Of a stretch of DNA of 64,000 nt, positions 22,655 through 32,550 are shown piece by piece. Location of the stretch: positions 10,239,001-10,303,000 of the forward strand of contig NC_066280.1 in NCBI RefSeq assembly GCF_905404315.1. Reading direction: 5' to 3'. Numbering within the stretch: position 1 is the stretch's first letter; every line of letters begins with the position of its first letter. The translations under genes were made by a program, and so were the position numbers. The notes beneath the pieces are model-generated. The model saw only the letters and a program-made list of their open reading frames with translations. It was not told where the DNA came from and did no database searches. The DNA is from Leptidea sinapis. Lineage: Eukaryota; Arthropoda; Insecta; Lepidoptera; Pieridae.

Positions 22655-22970
22655 ATGCCAGTAGGATGCTTATTTGCACAGGATGCCGGCTAGATTGTGG
22701 GTACCACAACGGCACATATTTCTGCCATGAAGCAGTAATGTGTAAGCATTAGTGTTTTCAGTATTAAGGGCGTCGTAGCTAGTGAAATTACTGGACAAAT
22801 GAGACTTAGCATCTTATGTGTCAAGGAGACGGGCGCAATTGTAGTTTAGGTCAGAATTTTTGGATTTTTCAAGAATCCTGAGTGGCACTACATTGTAATG
22901 GGCAGGGCGTATCAATTACCATAGTCTTAACGTCCTGCTCGTCTCATCTCAATCATAAAAAATATTTACA
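22655..22970 (+). mobile_element. SINE-A copy
   Basis: Nearly full length, from 'cagtaggatgcttatttgca' (decayed head) to 'tcgtctcatctcaatcat'. All internal blocks are present, including 'gaagcagtaatgtgtaagca'. Confidence 0.85.
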
Positions 22971-23009
22971 CCCACACTCATCAATAAGCAGATACAGTAA
23001 ATAATTAAT

Positions 23010-23150
23010 GTTAATTATATTATAAAGGGGCAAAGTTTGTAACTTTATGAGGTTCTACGGGGTTACCTCTACTGAACCGATTTTGAAACTTCTGTTACAG
23101 CCAGAAAAATTAAAAGACTTTTTCATGTTAGTTGGATTTGCATAATCAGA
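23010..23150 (+). mobile_element. Helitron-like 5' fragment
   Basis: 'atattataaaggggcaaagt' and 'ctactgaaccgattttgaaa' are typical of the 5' ends of the non-autonomous Helitrons in this window. No 3' terminus is seen. Confidence 0.45.
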
Positions 23151-23894
23151 GAAAAATGGGTCGAAGGAAATTATTTCTTACTAACGTTGCCATAATGATG
23201 AGAGATATAAATAATTGTTTATATATGTATATAGTAGGTGTAGTACCAACCAGCTTGAGTATGTATTAAGAGGAAAAAAAATATTTGAATGTCTGCCCCT
23301 CTGTTGTTCATTGCTATGCCTTACGAGGTGCATGTGATAATTAATTAGCACTACAATTTTGTTTAGTAACTAAGTAGCATGTAACGCAATTTAAATAAAT
23401 AAATAGGTTACTTTATATTTTTCAGTTTTTGAAGTCGGATTTTTTAAACGTAGTTTTTTTTTATTTTTTACTTTTTGGTGTCGTTATTCAGGTAAACTAT
23501 AAGATTTCGTTGCTTTTTATTGTCGTATATTTAATAGTATTTTTTAAGTAGCTATAGGTATACCTACGAAAGGTTCCCCGTGCCTTAAACAATATAAATC
23601 CCCTATTTCACGTTCTTGTGAGACATTGAAATATCGTGAAGAACGTTTGTTACTTATGAATGACAGGCTAAGACCCACTTATCGGCAAACGGGTTAAAAA
23701 AATATTATATAAATTTAACAACCCGTTTGCATTTGCAAAAAAATAATATATAATGTAATAACATCATCCAAATATGCCAAAAAAATGTCCATAAAATGAA
23801 AATTACCAGGGCATAATATGTATTTTTTGGGACCAAATGGCAAACATTCCGCTTCAAACTAAAAAAGAATAACGAAAATCGGATCATAATTTCA

Positions 23895-24290
23895 AATTTC
23901 AATTCAAATATTTTTATTCAAAATAGGATGTGACATCACTTATTGAAAGTCAAAAACTACCACCCATTCCAAAATGAATGCCTCAGACCTGAGAAGAACG
24001 GGCGCAAAAAACTCAGCGGGCTTTTTTTCCATCGAAAAAATATGTTTACAAAGTAATATTGTACAATTAAACTTATAATTTAATAGCCTGAGAGCGGTCA
24101 CTCCATTCCCAATCTGTGGTATCATTAAGAAAGTCATTTATGTTATAGTAACCTTTACCACACAAACGTTTTTTAACAATTCTTTTGAATAACGTAATAC
24201 TTTTGTTTTGAACATTTTCTGGGATATTGTTGTAAAATTATATAAAAACCCCCCGTTATTGATGTATATACATAAATAAAATACAATCGA
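23895..24290 (-). mobile_element. LINE 3' end (ttgaa-tailed family)
   Basis: The antisense strand gives the end of an ORF2 ('YNINDFLNDTTDWEWSDR', with frame breaks), then a short UTR and the 'aataaaaatatttgaattga' tail. It is the fullest of the three copies of this family (others 10905 and 49990). The 65-codon frame at 23940-24137 is the UTR read out of frame. Confidence 0.7.
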
Positions 24291-24325
24291 ATTGAGAACC
24301 TCCTTCTTTTCGAAGTCGGTTAAAG
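24291..24325 (+). repeat. DNA-P terminal fragment
   Basis: 'gaattgagaacctccttc' followed by 'cgaagtcggtt' matches the DNA-P terminus. Confidence 0.5.
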
Positions 24326-24739
24326 TAAGAATCAAATACTTTAAAGTGTAACTTCATATAATATTTTGAAAAGAAAATCCAATGATACTTGACTAATGGA
24401 CGTCACAATTTCGACTCAACATTTTGTGAGTACTTTTAGATCTCGTCAGGCTATTGCATAATTGATTGCAAAGGTGATGCTCTGTTATTGCAAATTCTTA
24501 TGTATGCACCTACAGTTAAGGTTCAATTTATGATTGGCCAGTATAAAATGGAGATATTGTCCTTTATTAAGTCACCAGTGGGTTTCGTTTATTTGGGAAG
24601 AGTATACAGTTCAATGGCTGTGAGTTTTGGAAAGTTTTCTCACAATCGGTCAGTGAATTAGAAGCGCTCATCATATTTAATAATCACATCGAACTGATTT
24701 TATTAGTATGATAAAATAGCACTTGGATATAATATTTGA
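24326..24739. other. Spacer, no gene seen
   Basis: No coding signal or repeat recognised. Confidence 0.45.
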
Positions 24740-25270
24740 CGATGACCGATATAGCCGAGTGGTTAGCGATACTACCTACCAAGCTAGAAGGTCTCGGGTT
24801 CGATTCCCGGTAGGTGTAAACATTTATATGATGAATATGGATGTTTGTTTCCGAGTCATGGATGTTTATATGTATTTATGTAATAATAATTAAATATTAC
24901 GGATATCATCCCCACCATCTGGATGTGTGGCGGTCCTCCACAGTGCGGTTTTCGAGGAGCTTTCTTCCACGTACTACAAAGCACAAGGAAGCTCATTCCA
25001 CATGAGCTTCCTTGTGCGGTGTTTCCGGGACGATACGACATGGGCACCTTCAAAAAAAGCGCGTACACCTTCCTTAAAGGCCGGCAACGCTTCTGTGATT
25101 CCTCTGGTGTTGCAAGAGATTGTGGGCGGCGGTGATCACTTAACAACAGGTGACCCGTACGCGCGTTTGTCCTCCTATTCCATAAAAAAAATATCGTTGT
25201 CTTGCACAAGCTATGCCTAATTTGGGGCAAGATAATTTGTGTAAAAGTGTATCAATATTAAACTAAATTA
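24740..25270 (+). mobile_element. SINE-S copy interrupted by LINE-J
   Basis: The tRNA-like head (A-box 'tagccgagtggttagcg', B-box 'gggttcgattcccgg') and body run to about 24896. The SINE resumes at 25191 with 'atatcgttgtcttgcacaag' and 'tttggggcaagataatttg'. The inserted 24897-25190 segment is a LINE-J 3' fragment, so the LINE landed in an existing SINE. Confidence 0.85.
24897..25190 (+). mobile_element. LINE-J 3' fragment, nested
   Basis: Begins 'cggatatcatccccaccatc' and ends 'ctattccataaaaaaa'. The words 'aatat' on the left (before 24900) and 'aatat' on the right (after the A-tract) could be a short target-site duplication. Within it, 'gcacaaggaagctcattcca' is an inverted copy of the adjacent 'tgagcttccttgtgc', a local inversion absent from the other copies. 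Confidence 0.88.
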
Positions 25271-25975
25271 AATTAAATAGTGAGTACTAAACAAATAAAA
25301 TAATTATCTACTATAAATGATGTATAATATAATACTAGTAATTTTAACAGCTGTAATATGATGGAACATCCCGTAAGGTTACACAAACAAAAAAAAAATT
25401 AAAAAACATTTGTTTTTTATAAAATCACAACTACATTTTGCATATTTCTATATACTCAACATGTCGATCAGTGTCTAGCGTACATAGATTTACGGCTTTT
25501 CATTAATGTTGCCTCTCTGGAAGAGGTATGAGGAATTCGTTTGACTTCTAATATTTTCTGTGGCTCACTGACTCACTCTTTCTTACCTTGAAATATACAA
25601 AATTATTAAATATTTTTAGAAAAATAATCCAGTCGCAGTCTGCTAAGTTTAAAAATGAACTCTGAGACCATCTCTATTTTATATGAAGATGAATACTTTC
25701 TGGTGATAATTCCAACAAAGTTCAAATTGTACAATTCATGGCGGAGACAGGGCTATATAAACTTTCAACTCGTAAAGCCGGCTCGAAATTAAGACGTTTT
25801 ATCCGTAGCTCTGCGCCACAGTACATTTGTAACGGTTGAATATTTTATATTATTTGTATTTTTGCTTTACTTTTAACTATAAGCTGAAGTATGTTTATTA
25901 TACAGTTCTAGCAAGTTTTGCAAGAAAACTCTCAATTAACCAGAATTAAAGTTTTAGTTTTAGAGAATTAAACAA
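25271..25975. other. Spacer, no gene seen
   Basis: AT-rich. Positions 25600-25830 read like decayed LINE C-terminal DNA ('tttatatgaagatgaatact', 'cttatccgtagc'-like words), but not strongly enough to call. Confidence 0.35.
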
Positions 25976-26245
25976 TTTGTTATGTTTTTTAAGTGATAAC
26001 CCTCACTTTTAGGATTAATATACATATTAGATATACAATTATTGGGGTTGAGCAGGTTATCAACTGTAAAGTAGATCCTGTAGATGAAGCCACAACCTGA
26101 GAGTTGAACAAAGCATACAAGATTTTATGAAGATGCGTCACTCGAACGGTTAGCTCAGTTGGTTAGAGCACCGGCATGGAACGCCGGAGGTCGTGCGTTC
26201 GAGTCCCGCATCGTTGATAAAACTTTGTTTTTCAAATTTTATTTG
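25976..26245 (+). repeat. Rep-T, best-preserved copy
   Basis: Body: 'aagtgataaccctcactttt', 'gttgagcaggttatcaactg' and 'gatgaagccacaacctgaga'. It is followed by a complete tRNA-like block (26144-26216) bracketed by opposing words 'acaagattttatga' (26117-26130) and 'gataaaactttgt' (26216-26228). Unlike an ordinary tRNA-derived SINE, the tRNA-like part is at the 3' side of the unit. Relatives: 14195, 15118 and 32795. Confidence 0.8.
26144..26216 (+). other. tRNA-like cloverleaf inside Rep-T
   Basis: Seventy-three bases fold by eye as a tRNA. The acceptor (26144-26150 with 26210-26216) pairs 6 of 7. The D arm is GCTC/GAGC. The anticodon stem CCGGC/GCCGG is perfect, with loop ATGGAAC (U33 conserved, anticodon GGA). 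The variable loop is 5 nt. The T loop is TTCGAGT, with one C-C mismatch in the T stem. A GGA anticodon would read serine codons, but serine tRNAs have a long variable arm, and the D arm and variable region look like tRNA-Ile. It occurs in several repeat copies, so I treat it as a repeat domain with polymerase III boxes, not a working tRNA gene. Confidence 0.65.
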
Positions 26246-27007
26246 TCTTTTAGAGAATTCGCTTTAAAGATCTGAGTAGAATAAAAAAGCTTACCCGTTA
26301 GTTACGGTGACCAGTGAATGGACACGAAAAATAAAGACGACATGTAACGTGAAAAATGTATTTATATATTTATTTTATTATAGGAATAACAATAAATACA
26401 TAATTTACAAAAAAAACTATCAGCTATATACAAGATAGGCTGCAACGCCACGAGGGTGTGTACACAGCATGTTTAGCAGAAATAAATAACTATGAAAATA
26501 CGCATAAATAAATTAATATGGCAAATAAAAGGAAAACTACTTGAGAACACCGCAAAACATGTTTGATATAAAGAATTGTCGGAGTTTGCCACTCATTTAC
26601 TGAAACTGAGCTGAAAACATAGGAAAGAATGATATTATCCTCGTTATTCTAAAGAAATACTAATATAAATAGAGATATAGGTAATCATATAAATATTCTG
26701 TAAGCAGTGATCATAGTTCTACCAAATAAAAAGAAATACATCTTTAATGACTAACTGATATAGCTATTCAAGGTGACAACCCTATATCTAATCTCGTTTA
26801 TCAACACAGAAAGTTTTTGAAACTCATCGCCATTCACGAAGTAAATTCATATTTAAATAATTGTTTCATCTTTTAAATTATTTAATAATTGATTGATCAT
26901 AAATTTAGTTCCACCACCAATTTAGCACTGCCAGCTTTCTTTTACAAACCAGAAGATTAACAGGAGCCTTTCATTCACGATCACTGGCCTTGTAGAAAGG
27001 AATTCAT
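26246..27007. other. AT-rich spacer, no gene seen
   Basis: No coding signal or recognised repeat. Confidence 0.45.
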
Positions 27008-27252
27008 GCTCTATTTTAAAGGTCATATCGTCCTGGAAACACCGCACAAGGAAGCTCATTCTACAGCTTGGTTGTAAGTGGAAGAAAGTTCTTTAAAAAC
27101 AGCACTGTAGAAAAACGCCAGACATCCAAATGGTGCGGATGATATCCTAATTTGTGGCGTGTCGTACGAAGGTCGGACTTCGTCTGCAAAAAGCAGGTCA
27201 AACTGCTCATCGGAAGACTCTTCACGATAAATGCAGTAGAAGACACACAATG
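27008..27252 (-). mobile_element. LINE-J C-terminal fragment, decayed
   Basis: Antisense 'cctaatttgtggcgtgtcgt' and 'gataaatgcagtagaagaca' match the LINE-J C-terminal region. Two overlapping 61-64 codon frames are its remnants. Confidence 0.8.
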
Positions 27253-27293
27253 CTATGTGTGATATAAAGGATTTTATTGTTTATATTTATAAA

Positions 27294-27490
27294 GACGACC
27301 CATTTAGCCCAGTGGTTAGTGACCCTGCCTACTGACGGTAGGTAACTGTAGGTGCATACATTTATATGATGAATAGGGATGTTTGTTTCCGTGTCATGGA
27401 TGCTTATATGTATTTATGTATATTTAAGTATATTGTATAAAATATATCGTTGTGTTGTACCCATAGTACAGGATATGCCTGGATACAAAC
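27294..27490 (+). mobile_element. SINE-S copy, B-box lost
   Basis: Head 'tagcccagtggttagtga' is intact, but the B-box region is replaced by 'gacggtaggtaactgtaggt', so it should not be transcribed by polymerase III. The body 'catttatatgatgaataggg' follows in family order. Confidence 0.8.
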
Positions 27491-27524
27491 ACTTTATCAC
27501 AAATTGTATCACAACATTGACAAA

Positions 27525-27570
27525 CGATAGTGTAGGGACCAAATACTTTGTTTTGGTCCCTACACTATCG
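27525..27570. repeat. 19-bp perfect hairpin
   Basis: 27525-27543 and 27552-27570 are exact reverse complements ('cgatagtgtagggaccaaa') with an 8-nt loop. It lies 215 bp upstream of the signal-peptide exon, on the intron side. Confidence 0.85.
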
Positions 27571-27785
27571 CCTGTCCTTACATACCCGTGTTAAAGGACT
27601 GTACTGTGTTGTGTGTGCATGTTTGTGTTGTGTGTGAGTATCTGTATATTCAAGTATTAACCTTATATTGAGAATAGCTTCAATGTATCTCTGTATTTTA
27701 ACCTGATGGACCGAGCATAGTTTCTTGTCAAATAGCAAAAAAAAAATCATCAGTATTGTATACTAACTTAAATTAATTGTTCCAG

Positions 27786-27835
27786 ATATAAGAGTGTTTC
27801 ATTCGGAGAGCAATGTAAGCAATTTACGCGGCAGC
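27786..27835 (+). other. Dscam-like: 5' UTR part of the signal-peptide exon
   Basis: The intron end before it carries TACTAAC (27761-27767) and AG at 27784-27785, the canonical branch point and acceptor spacing, so a spliced upstream exon is expected. The 50-nt leader contains one upstream ATG (27813) immediately followed by TAA, a start-stop element. The context of that ATG has G at -3. An AAT|GTAAGC donor-like sequence overlaps the same bases, so alternative splicing there is conceivable. Confidence 0.65.
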
Positions 27836-27878
27836 ATGGACAATTGGCTCGTGTGGAGCAGTATTCTCTTTGTTATGG
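27836..27878 (+). CDS. Dscam-like: Dscam-like: signal peptide exon
   Basis: Encodes 'MDNWLVWSSILFVM' plus the first base of a glycine codon, then a strong donor G|GTAAGT (27878|27879). The ATG has A at -3 and G at +4. The peptide has a short polar start, a hydrophobic core and small residues after it (Gly-Gly when joined to the next exon), as expected of a secretory signal peptide. It joins in phase with the exon at 40256, which is the main reason to link them. The role inferred from the next exon is a type I membrane adhesion receptor of the Dscam family, which guides neurite self-recognition and wiring. The protein is incomplete in this window. An alternative is another Ig-superfamily gene with the same exon layout. 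Confidence 0.7.
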
Positions 27879-27984
27879 GTAAGTGTATTTAAGACAATAA
27901 TTTATTTTAATGATGGAACAGGTGGCTAAATGAGTATCCACTGACCAATAAAAGACAACTACAGGATAAATGCTGTCATAAATC

Positions 27985-28115
27985 ACAAGAGAGAGTCTGC
28001 AGAGGGCATCCACAGTGCATCTCCATCGCGATTGATCCTGAGCATATCTCTTAATTTCACTCCAGGTCTTTCCGATGTCTTTCGCTTTGTGACAGTCTGC
28101 CGCAAGGATTGCTTT
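27985..28115 (-). mobile_element. LINE ORF2 C-terminal fragment
   Basis: The - strand encodes 'DIGKTWSEIKRYAQDQSRWR', the W..IK..AQDR..WR pattern at the C-terminus of many lepidopteran non-LTR elements. It sits about 110 bp inside the intron after the signal-peptide exon. The 86-codon frame (27873-28133) runs across the splice donor on the opposite strand and is not a gene. Confidence 0.65.
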
Positions 28116-28324
28116 GGACGGCCAGGTTTGCATTTATCCTTGAGGGTTCCAGTTTAGGGTTTGCCTCGGTATATGGTTGGGGATAAACAAAAACAACATA
28201 CAACCAAAAGTCTTTGATAAATCTGATTAACACTGCTTGGCACCGTAACCAGCAAACTATTTTACGTTAGAAAGAACACTTTATATTTAGGTAATTATAA
28301 TTTTTTTCTTTGTTCTACTCTTTC

Positions 28325-28845
28325 TGATAACATGTCTGTGCACAAATTCAAATCATCGTATACTCATGATTTTCATTATTATAACACTAGATATAAGGGA
28401 TTGCTTGTAACTAATTCTAGTAGGCTTCATAAGATACATAATAGCTTTAAGGGTAAATGTATACACTTCTATAATAAAGTACCAACCACTGTTCAGGCAT
28501 TATCTATAAATAAATTTAAATGTTTTATAAAAAAATGGCTCTGTCGTAAATCCTATTACTCCACTGCTGAATATCTAAATGATCGGACAGCCTGGGACTA
28601 GATTGTGATTATTTTATAGCAATAGAAATGATTGTACAATATTGTATATTTTTATTGAAAATAGCGCAAAAAAAGAATGCTGGGAGAGTTTCTTGCGCCG
28701 CTTCCTCTCTCGCAGAGCGCCATTTGTTTCCGAAGCGGTAGTAGTATCTAATAGTTATTAGAAATGACATCAAAAAGAATTCTAAAGGAATCAATTTTGA
28801 GAAAATTAATGCCTTTATGCCATTTTGTATTTTCTGTGTGTGTTT
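28325..28845 (+). mobile_element. LINE ORF2 C-terminus and 3' UTR
   Basis: Open for 89 codons (28332-28601): 'YYNTRYKGLLVTNSSRLHKI', then 'FYNKVPTTVQ', 'INKFKCFIKKWLCRKSYY' and a terminal 'LNDRTAWD'. This is the CR1/Jockey-group C-terminal tail that follows the RT thumb. The 3' UTR contains 'gccgcttcctctctcgcaga'. Antisense relatives are at 11220 and 57935. It is 5'-truncated and not a host gene. Confidence 0.8.
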
Positions 28846-28987
28846 AACAATAAGATGTAAAGCTATCCTTAATGATAAAAGACTAAATTGATGTAATCAA
28901 TGGTGTTCTATATAGAACGTCATAGGATGTAATGATAAATAAGAGCGCTATCGGATAGATAGTATCCTTCTGATCTTGCTGATTCAG

Positions 28988-29190
28988 GGTAAATCAAATC
29001 AAATCAAATCAAAATCAGTTTGTTCACGTAGGTCACGGAAATGACACTTATGAATGTCAAAAAAAAAATTCTTATTGAATCTACCGCTACTCCGTAAAGG
29101 GTTGAGCTAATGAGAAGAAATAGCAAGAAACTCATTGCCACTCTTTTATATCAAGATTTACATTTAAGTACATCGATTTACAAATAATTT
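28988..29190 (-). mobile_element. LINE 3' tail (tgattt-tailed family)
   Basis: Starts with an (AAATC)n run on the + strand ('aatcaaatcaaatcaaatca'), that is a (GATTT)n tail on the - strand, preceded by 'gtcatttccgtgacctacgt'. A second antisense copy is at 41045 and a sense copy at 32190. Tandem-repeat tails suggest a CR1/L2-group LINE. Confidence 0.65.
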
Positions 29191-29567
29191 CCTATTACAA
29201 TATAATATGTAAAATGATGCAACAGACACACTCAAACGTCAAATAGTCAATTTCTTACACGAGTAAGTCAAAAAAGTATATGTAAATTAATACAAAAGTT
29301 TTTGGGTACTACTGCATCATCCACACACACCATAAATAAATAAAGGTATTCTGTGAGCATTTTATAAGCGATTATGAATATAATATGGAATACGAAATAT
29401 GTATATGGTAAAAACGTAAAGTTACAATAATATTTGGCTGTTAAATATAAATAATAATATGCGATCATTTATTTCCTTTACACAAAGCCATGGATTTGCT
29501 CAAACAACAATTACTGTTGTAAAAAAAAGTAATAAATCAAACTGTGATAAGTTTTAGTTTTTTAGTT

Positions 29568-29893
29568 TACCAGTGGGCTGCCCCTTTGCACAGGATGCCG
29601 GCTAGATTATGGGTACCATAACGGTGACTATTTCTGTCGTGAAGCAGTAATGTGTGAGCATTACAGTGTTTCGGTCTGAAGGGCACCGTAGCTAGTGAAA
29701 TAACTGGGCAAATGAGACTTACCATCTTATGTCTCAAGGTAACGAGCGCGGTTGTAGCCGTGCTGTGTGCCGCTCAGAATTTTTGGGGTTTTTCCAGAAT
29801 CCTGAGCGGCACTGCATTGTAATGGGCAGAGCGTATCAATTACCATCAGCTGAACGTCCTGCTCGTCTCTTCCCCCATTTTCATAAAAAAAAT
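29568..29893 (+). mobile_element. SINE-A copy, full length
   Basis: From 'ccagtgggctgcccctttgc' to 'cattttcataaaaaaaatga'. It is one of the two longest copies and includes all blocks. A small insertion 'gccgtgctgtgt' lies beside the inverted pair. Confidence 0.88.
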
Positions 29894-29990
29894 GAATAAA
29901 GTGTAGTGAATGTATTAAATTGAAAAAGGTAAAGGATATAATTAATACTAATAATTATTACTAATTATTTACCACAATTCCGCGCCTATA

Positions 29991-30478
29991 TCCCTACTAA
30001 TATTATAAATGTGAATGTAAATTTGTTTGTTACGCTTTCACGCCTAAACCACCGAAGAGATTTTGATACAATTTAGTACACAGATAGACTGGAGCTTAAA
30101 CAAGAAGAAAAAATTGCAAAAAAAATAAATGGAGGGGTTGAAATAGGTGCTGGCAGTTTGTATAGAAATACGTCATTATCGAAGAGAGAAAACACCGATA
30201 CTTTGTATTAAGGCACTTGATAAGAAATAATTTTTAAACAATTATGTTAGAGCATTTTAGAAACTTTCACCTACATAGGGATGAAATTGGAGATTAAAGT
30301 TCACAGGACAATACTATTAAAGAGACTGTCCACAATGACAAGGGATATGCGATGTATCATAGAAGATCGGAAAGAGTAGCTCGTATATTGTAGATTATTT
30401 GAAAAGTATCCTAAAACATAAAAAAAATGTTGCCCAAAGTAGATATTCAATGCGGAAAAAGTCGCGGGTAAGAGCTTG
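29991..30478 (+). mobile_element. Non-autonomous Helitron (family ending gcgggt)
   Basis: The 5' end is A|TC followed by 'cctactaatattataaatgt' and 'ttgtttgttacgctttcacg'. The 3' end is a decayed 'aaaaagtcgcgggtaagagc', where intact relatives have a hairpin and CTAG. A relative with a better 3' end is at 62050. Confidence 0.6.
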
Positions 30479-30801
30479 TATAGTCATAAATCTGAAAATT
30501 AAATTAAAATAACTGATATAAATATATCCTATTGTAACGATCAAATCCTAAACAAAGAGACCTTTGAAAAGGTAAATGTAAAAATGTTTTGTAACACAAA
30601 CCTTAAACAATACAATGTAAATAATGCTCTCATAATGACTGATCGTTGTTTGAATCACATTTTTTCGTTAGTGGTTTTTCACATAAATTTCACAAAGATA
30701 TTATTATTTTCAAGCAATGACGTTTCAAGTATCAATATCAAAGAAGTTCAGTTAATACGATTGATATTGGAACACTTTGAAGTCCGTAAAAAATATGTAT
30801 A

Positions 30802-31137
30802 TCTATACTAATATTATAAAGCTGCAGTGTTTGTTTGTTTGTTTGAACGCACTAATCTCTGGTACTACTGGTCCGATTAGAACGATTCTTTCAGTGTTGG
30901 GTAGTCCATTTATGGGTCCAAGGCTAAGGCGTTCTTTTTTTTTTCAAAATTAGGGATCCGTAATAAAATTGCTATTTTGTAACACAAGGTGTAAAATCGA
31001 AAACCTATTTTTGCGTGCGCTGCAAAAATAGAACAAAATGATGTTCAGGCTATAATATAGGCAATATTTTATTACTTATAAAACTATCGCGTGAATTATA
31101 CTTTAAATGGCAAACCAACGTTTGCCGGGTCAGCTAG
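30802..31137 (+). mobile_element. Non-autonomous Helitron, both ends present
   Basis: The element starts TC ('tctatactaatattataaag') after an A and ends with a GGCAAAC-caac-GTTTGCC hairpin, 'gggtcag' and CTAG before a T. A|T insertion with no target-site duplication, 5' TC and a 3' hairpin plus CTRR are the defining Helitron features. It contains no Rep/helicase coding sequence, so it depends on a partner elsewhere. Confidence 0.85.
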
Positions 31138-31197
31138 TAATTTTATATACTTGTTAATATTTTAATGTTTTTCTTTCTTTGAATAGTAAACTATTTT

Positions 31198-31475
31198 TTT
31201 ATGGCAGTGAGGGACGAGACGAGTAGTACGTTCAGCTGATGGTAATTAATTAAATTACAATACAGTGCCGCTCAGGATTCTTAAAAAACCCAAAAATACT
31301 GAGCAGCAGTCCAATTGCGCTAGTCACCTTGAGACATAAGATGTTAAGTCTCAGAAAACACAATAATGCTTACAAATTACTGCTTCTCGTCAGAAATAGG
31401 TGCCTTTGTAGTTTTAGTAATCTAATTTTAAAATCTAGCCGGCATCCTGTGCAAATGAGCCTCCCACTGATGATG
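31198..31475 (-). mobile_element. SINE-A copy
   Basis: Antisense, from 'gtgcaaatgagcctcccact' (its 5' end on the right) to 'cagtgagggacgagacgagt' (3' end on the left). The 84-codon frame across its right edge is spurious. Confidence 0.85.
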
Positions 31476-32189
31476 GACTTTGCAATTTTAGAATGTTTTT
31501 TTTTTCATGATACTACTTCTCACTTGGATCTCCTTAACTCTATAAAAATATTCAACTTAAAATACCACCCACTTCGATGGTAGTAACAACCTCTAAAGCC
31601 TTCAGAGAATACAAAAGCTTCGGCACATGAGAACAAGTACACCTACGTACTTGTGTTCACTTTTACAAATAATCAATTTTATTGTGGAAAATGGGGCTAA
31701 CACTTTTGCATTTTCCAACGGTTTATTCTGTACAAGTCATACCTAGTAGTAATCTTTCATCATAAAATGCTTCAAAACAGATTTAAAAATTAATGCTTAG
31801 AAGAAAATAGACTTTCGTTGAAAGCTCCTACCGTTTAAAGATTCCAAGTTTTAACTACGGGACTATAAAGGCAGGAGTAATAAAGTTATAAGTTATTACT
31901 TTAATATGCATTAATATTATGCCCGATAAAGCTTCTTTATAAGTGTAAAAATATTCTGAATGTGTTTTCATTAACTTAAACCATAAAAGAAGATACAGAG
32001 TACATCTTATTTATATGTAAATGCATTTGCATCCGGTAACATGCTACGGTATATTATCTTTCACAGTGTGACACGTTTGAGTACAAGATTAATATCGTCT
32101 GTAACGTTACATCTTTCTGGGTTTTATTCTAGATTAAATAATGCAATCGTTGTTAAACCTTTAGTTTATGGTTAGTTTGCTTTACTACC
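31476..32189. other. Spacer, no gene seen
   Basis: AT-rich with no recognised family and no coding signal. Confidence 0.45.
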
Positions 32190-32340
32190 TTAATGAGTTC
32201 CTTGCTACTTCTTCTCACCAAAGCTCAACCTTGCCGAAATGGTGGTAAATGTAAAAAGAAAAGATAGCTTTTGACATTCATAAATGTCATTTCCTTGACC
32301 GACATGAATAAAGTGATTTTGATTTGATTTGAATGTACAT
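32190..32340 (+). mobile_element. LINE 3' tail (tgattt-tailed family), sense copy
   Basis: 'cattcataaatgtcatttcc' followed by 'tgaataaagtgattttgatt' and 'tgatttga' ends the unit. It carries an AATAAA-like signal just before the tandem tail. Confidence 0.6.
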
Positions 32341-32550
32341 AGACTTTGTGATGTCACACAAAGCTCTCGTGAAACTTGATTGTTGTATAGCTGTGAAAGG
32401 GGTAAGAAATAATTTCGTTGCTTAAAGTTCATCCTTGCCTGTTTTGTAATCTTTATTTACTACTACAACGTATGCCAGTGCGAGAAAAAACATGAATTAA
32501 AAATGTTGCGTACAAATCTCTGCGCAACTTTTTTAATCACGCGAATACGA

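Noticed and set aside
23685..23730. 11-bp hairpin 'gcaaacgggtt'/'aacccgtttgc' with a 24-nt loop
   Set aside because: Short stem and long AT-rich loop; expected by chance or from an old repeat, with nothing else to support a function.
26144..26216. Functional tRNA gene with GGA anticodon
   Set aside because: It recurs inside several copies of a dispersed repeat, has mismatches in the acceptor and T stems, and has a short variable loop unlike tRNA-Ser.
27873..28133. 86-codon - strand gene overlapping the splice donor
   Set aside because: It contains a LINE C-terminal motif in the intron and only chance sequence across the exon boundary.
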